The position numbers were made by a program, and so were the translations under genes. DNA of 5,845 nucleotides, taken from Bacteroidales bacterium. Its GTDB lineage: Bacteria; Bacteroidota; Bacteroidia; Bacteroidales; VadinHA17. The notes beneath the pieces were generated by a model that saw only the letters and a list, made by a program, of their open reading frames with translations, was not told the origin of the DNA and made no database searches. The stretch lies in contig JAAZAP010000030.1 in the NCBI GenBank assembly GCA_012514255.1, forward strand, positions 1 to 5,845, written 5' to 3'. Below are positions 5,588-5,845 of this stretch, piece after piece; positions within the stretch are counted from its first letter, which is position 1, and each line of letters opens with the position of its first letter.

Positions 5588-5633
5588 CAAAAAAGCCCGC
5601 ATTTCGCTATGCTCAATGCGTCTTTTTGTTTTT
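5588..5633 (+). terminator. Likely intrinsic terminator of the PurC-like gene
   Basis: An A-run (5589-5594) and CGCATT (5598-5603) pair with AATGCG (5615-5620) and the T-run of TCTTTTTGTTTTT, around an 11-nt loop. The stem is short (6 bp plus A/T pairing), but the T-rich tail is good. It lies about 140 nt after the stop codon of the PurC-like gene. Confidence 0.5.
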
Positions 5634-5670
5634 CCGATGTTTCTCAAAAGCAAGCTTTTTCGTCACATCA

Positions 5671-5713
5671 TAAAAACAAAAAGCCATCCGCCAACAGGCG
5701 GATGGGCTTTTTT
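5671..5713. terminator. Bidirectional intrinsic terminator
   Basis: CCATCCGCC (5684-5692) and GGCGGATGG (5697-5705) form a perfect 9-bp stem with an AACA loop. It is flanked by an A-run on the left and a T-run (5708-5713) on the right, so it ends transcription on both strands: the tRNA-Pro transcript, 7 nt after the mature 3' end, and any read-through from the left. Confidence 0.82.
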
Positions 5714-5719
5714 GCTATG

Positions 5720-5794
5720 TCGGGATGCCGGGATTTGAACCCGGGGCCCCTTGCCCCCCAGACAAGTACTCTAACCGGGCTGAGCTACATCCCG
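5720..5794 (-). tRNA. tRNA-Pro (anticodon GGG)
   Basis: Read on the - strand the sequence folds as a full cloverleaf. The acceptor CGGGATG pairs with CATCCCG over 7 bp. The D arm is GCTC/GAGT. The anticodon arm CTTGT/GCAAG encloses the loop CTGGGGG, giving anticodon GGG with G37 as usual for proline tRNAs. The variable loop is GGGCC, and the T arm CCGGG/CCCGG has the loop TTCAAAT. The discriminator base is A and CCA is not encoded. It reads proline CCC codons (CCU by wobble). Its own promoter lies just upstream and a terminator just downstream, so it is a single-gene transcription unit. Confidence 0.96.
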
Positions 5795-5809
5795 TGCTTT
5801 TTAGCGGTG

Positions 5810-5840
5810 CAAAATTAATTAACTATTCCGGTTTTCCAAA
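5810..5840 (-). promoter_or_regulatory. Promoter of tRNA-Pro
   Basis: On the - strand TTTG (5840-5837), a 19-nt spacer and TAATTTTG (5817-5810) match the Bacteroidota promoter consensus exactly. Transcription should start around 5803, about 8 nt before the mature tRNA 5' end. A T-run lies upstream of the -33 box at the window edge. Confidence 0.72.
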
Positions 5841-5845
5841 AAAAA

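Larger units (their letters stand above)
5452..5719. other. Structured intergenic region between PurC-like gene and tRNA-Pro
   Basis: This 268-nt non-coding stretch holds a strong hairpin (5536-5568), a terminator-like hairpin (5588-5633), a short AAAAGC-AA-GCTTTT palindrome (5646-5659) and a bidirectional terminator (5671-5713). Open frames crossing it (for example from 5502 and 5609) run through the terminators and into the antisense of the tRNA and are not genes. The first 80 nt are GC-richer than the surroundings, with CCGCGG and an ACAGGT/ACCTGT pair (5474-5479, 5525-5530), and may be a repeat unit or a structured mRNA end. Confidence 0.6.

Noticed and set aside
5720..5794. tRNA as an integration site with a mobile element attached
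   Set aside because: No integrase, no second copy of the tRNA 3' end and no element boundary is visible in the window.
5502..5818. Overlapping open frames on the + strand
   Set aside because: They run through two terminators and, for the longer-reaching one, the antisense of tRNA-Pro; the translation reflects hairpins and tRNA sequence.

Overview
The window looks like chromosomal DNA of a member of the Bacteroidota, probably a Bacteroidales/Marinilabiliales-type organism. The signs are promoters of the TTTG-N(18-20)-TAnnTTTG type, mostly absent or weak Shine-Dalgarno sequences, small lipoproteins with classical lipoboxes, a SiaC/DUF1987 protein, a solo domain resembling the N-terminal part of the long Bacteroidota sugar transferases, and a secreted C69 peptidase. 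This assignment is inferred from signatures, not from a search.

Layout from left to right on the + strand. The C-terminal part of a family I inorganic pyrophosphatase runs off the left edge (1-273). After a 214-nt gap comes a lone siaC-like regulatory phosphoprotein gene (488-949). A 262-nt intergenic region follows (950-1211), unusually rich in palindromes and ending in a strong promoter match. Behind that promoter lie a 165-aa solo domain protein (1212-1709), a possible 44-aa small protein (1760-1894) and a 135-aa lipoprotein (1950-2357). A tiny 60-aa lipoprotein converges on them from the - strand (2404-2586); its promoter implies an almost leaderless mRNA. A secreted C69 dipeptidase (2828-4474) and a divergent SAICAR-synthetase-like (PurC-family) gene with its own promoter (4618-5451) follow. 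The right end is a non-coding stretch of hairpins and terminators (5452-5719), then a tRNA-Pro(GGG) gene on the - strand with its own promoter at the right edge.

The genes do not form one obvious pathway. Pyrophosphatase, tRNA-Pro and the C69 peptidase are housekeeping or general-purpose functions. The least understood parts are the 950-2357 block (palindrome-rich control region, solo domain, small ORF, lipoprotein) and the PurC-like gene, whose nucleotide-side motifs are kept while a motif typical of true PurC is changed. I see no mobile element, CRISPR array, phage gene or defence system here.
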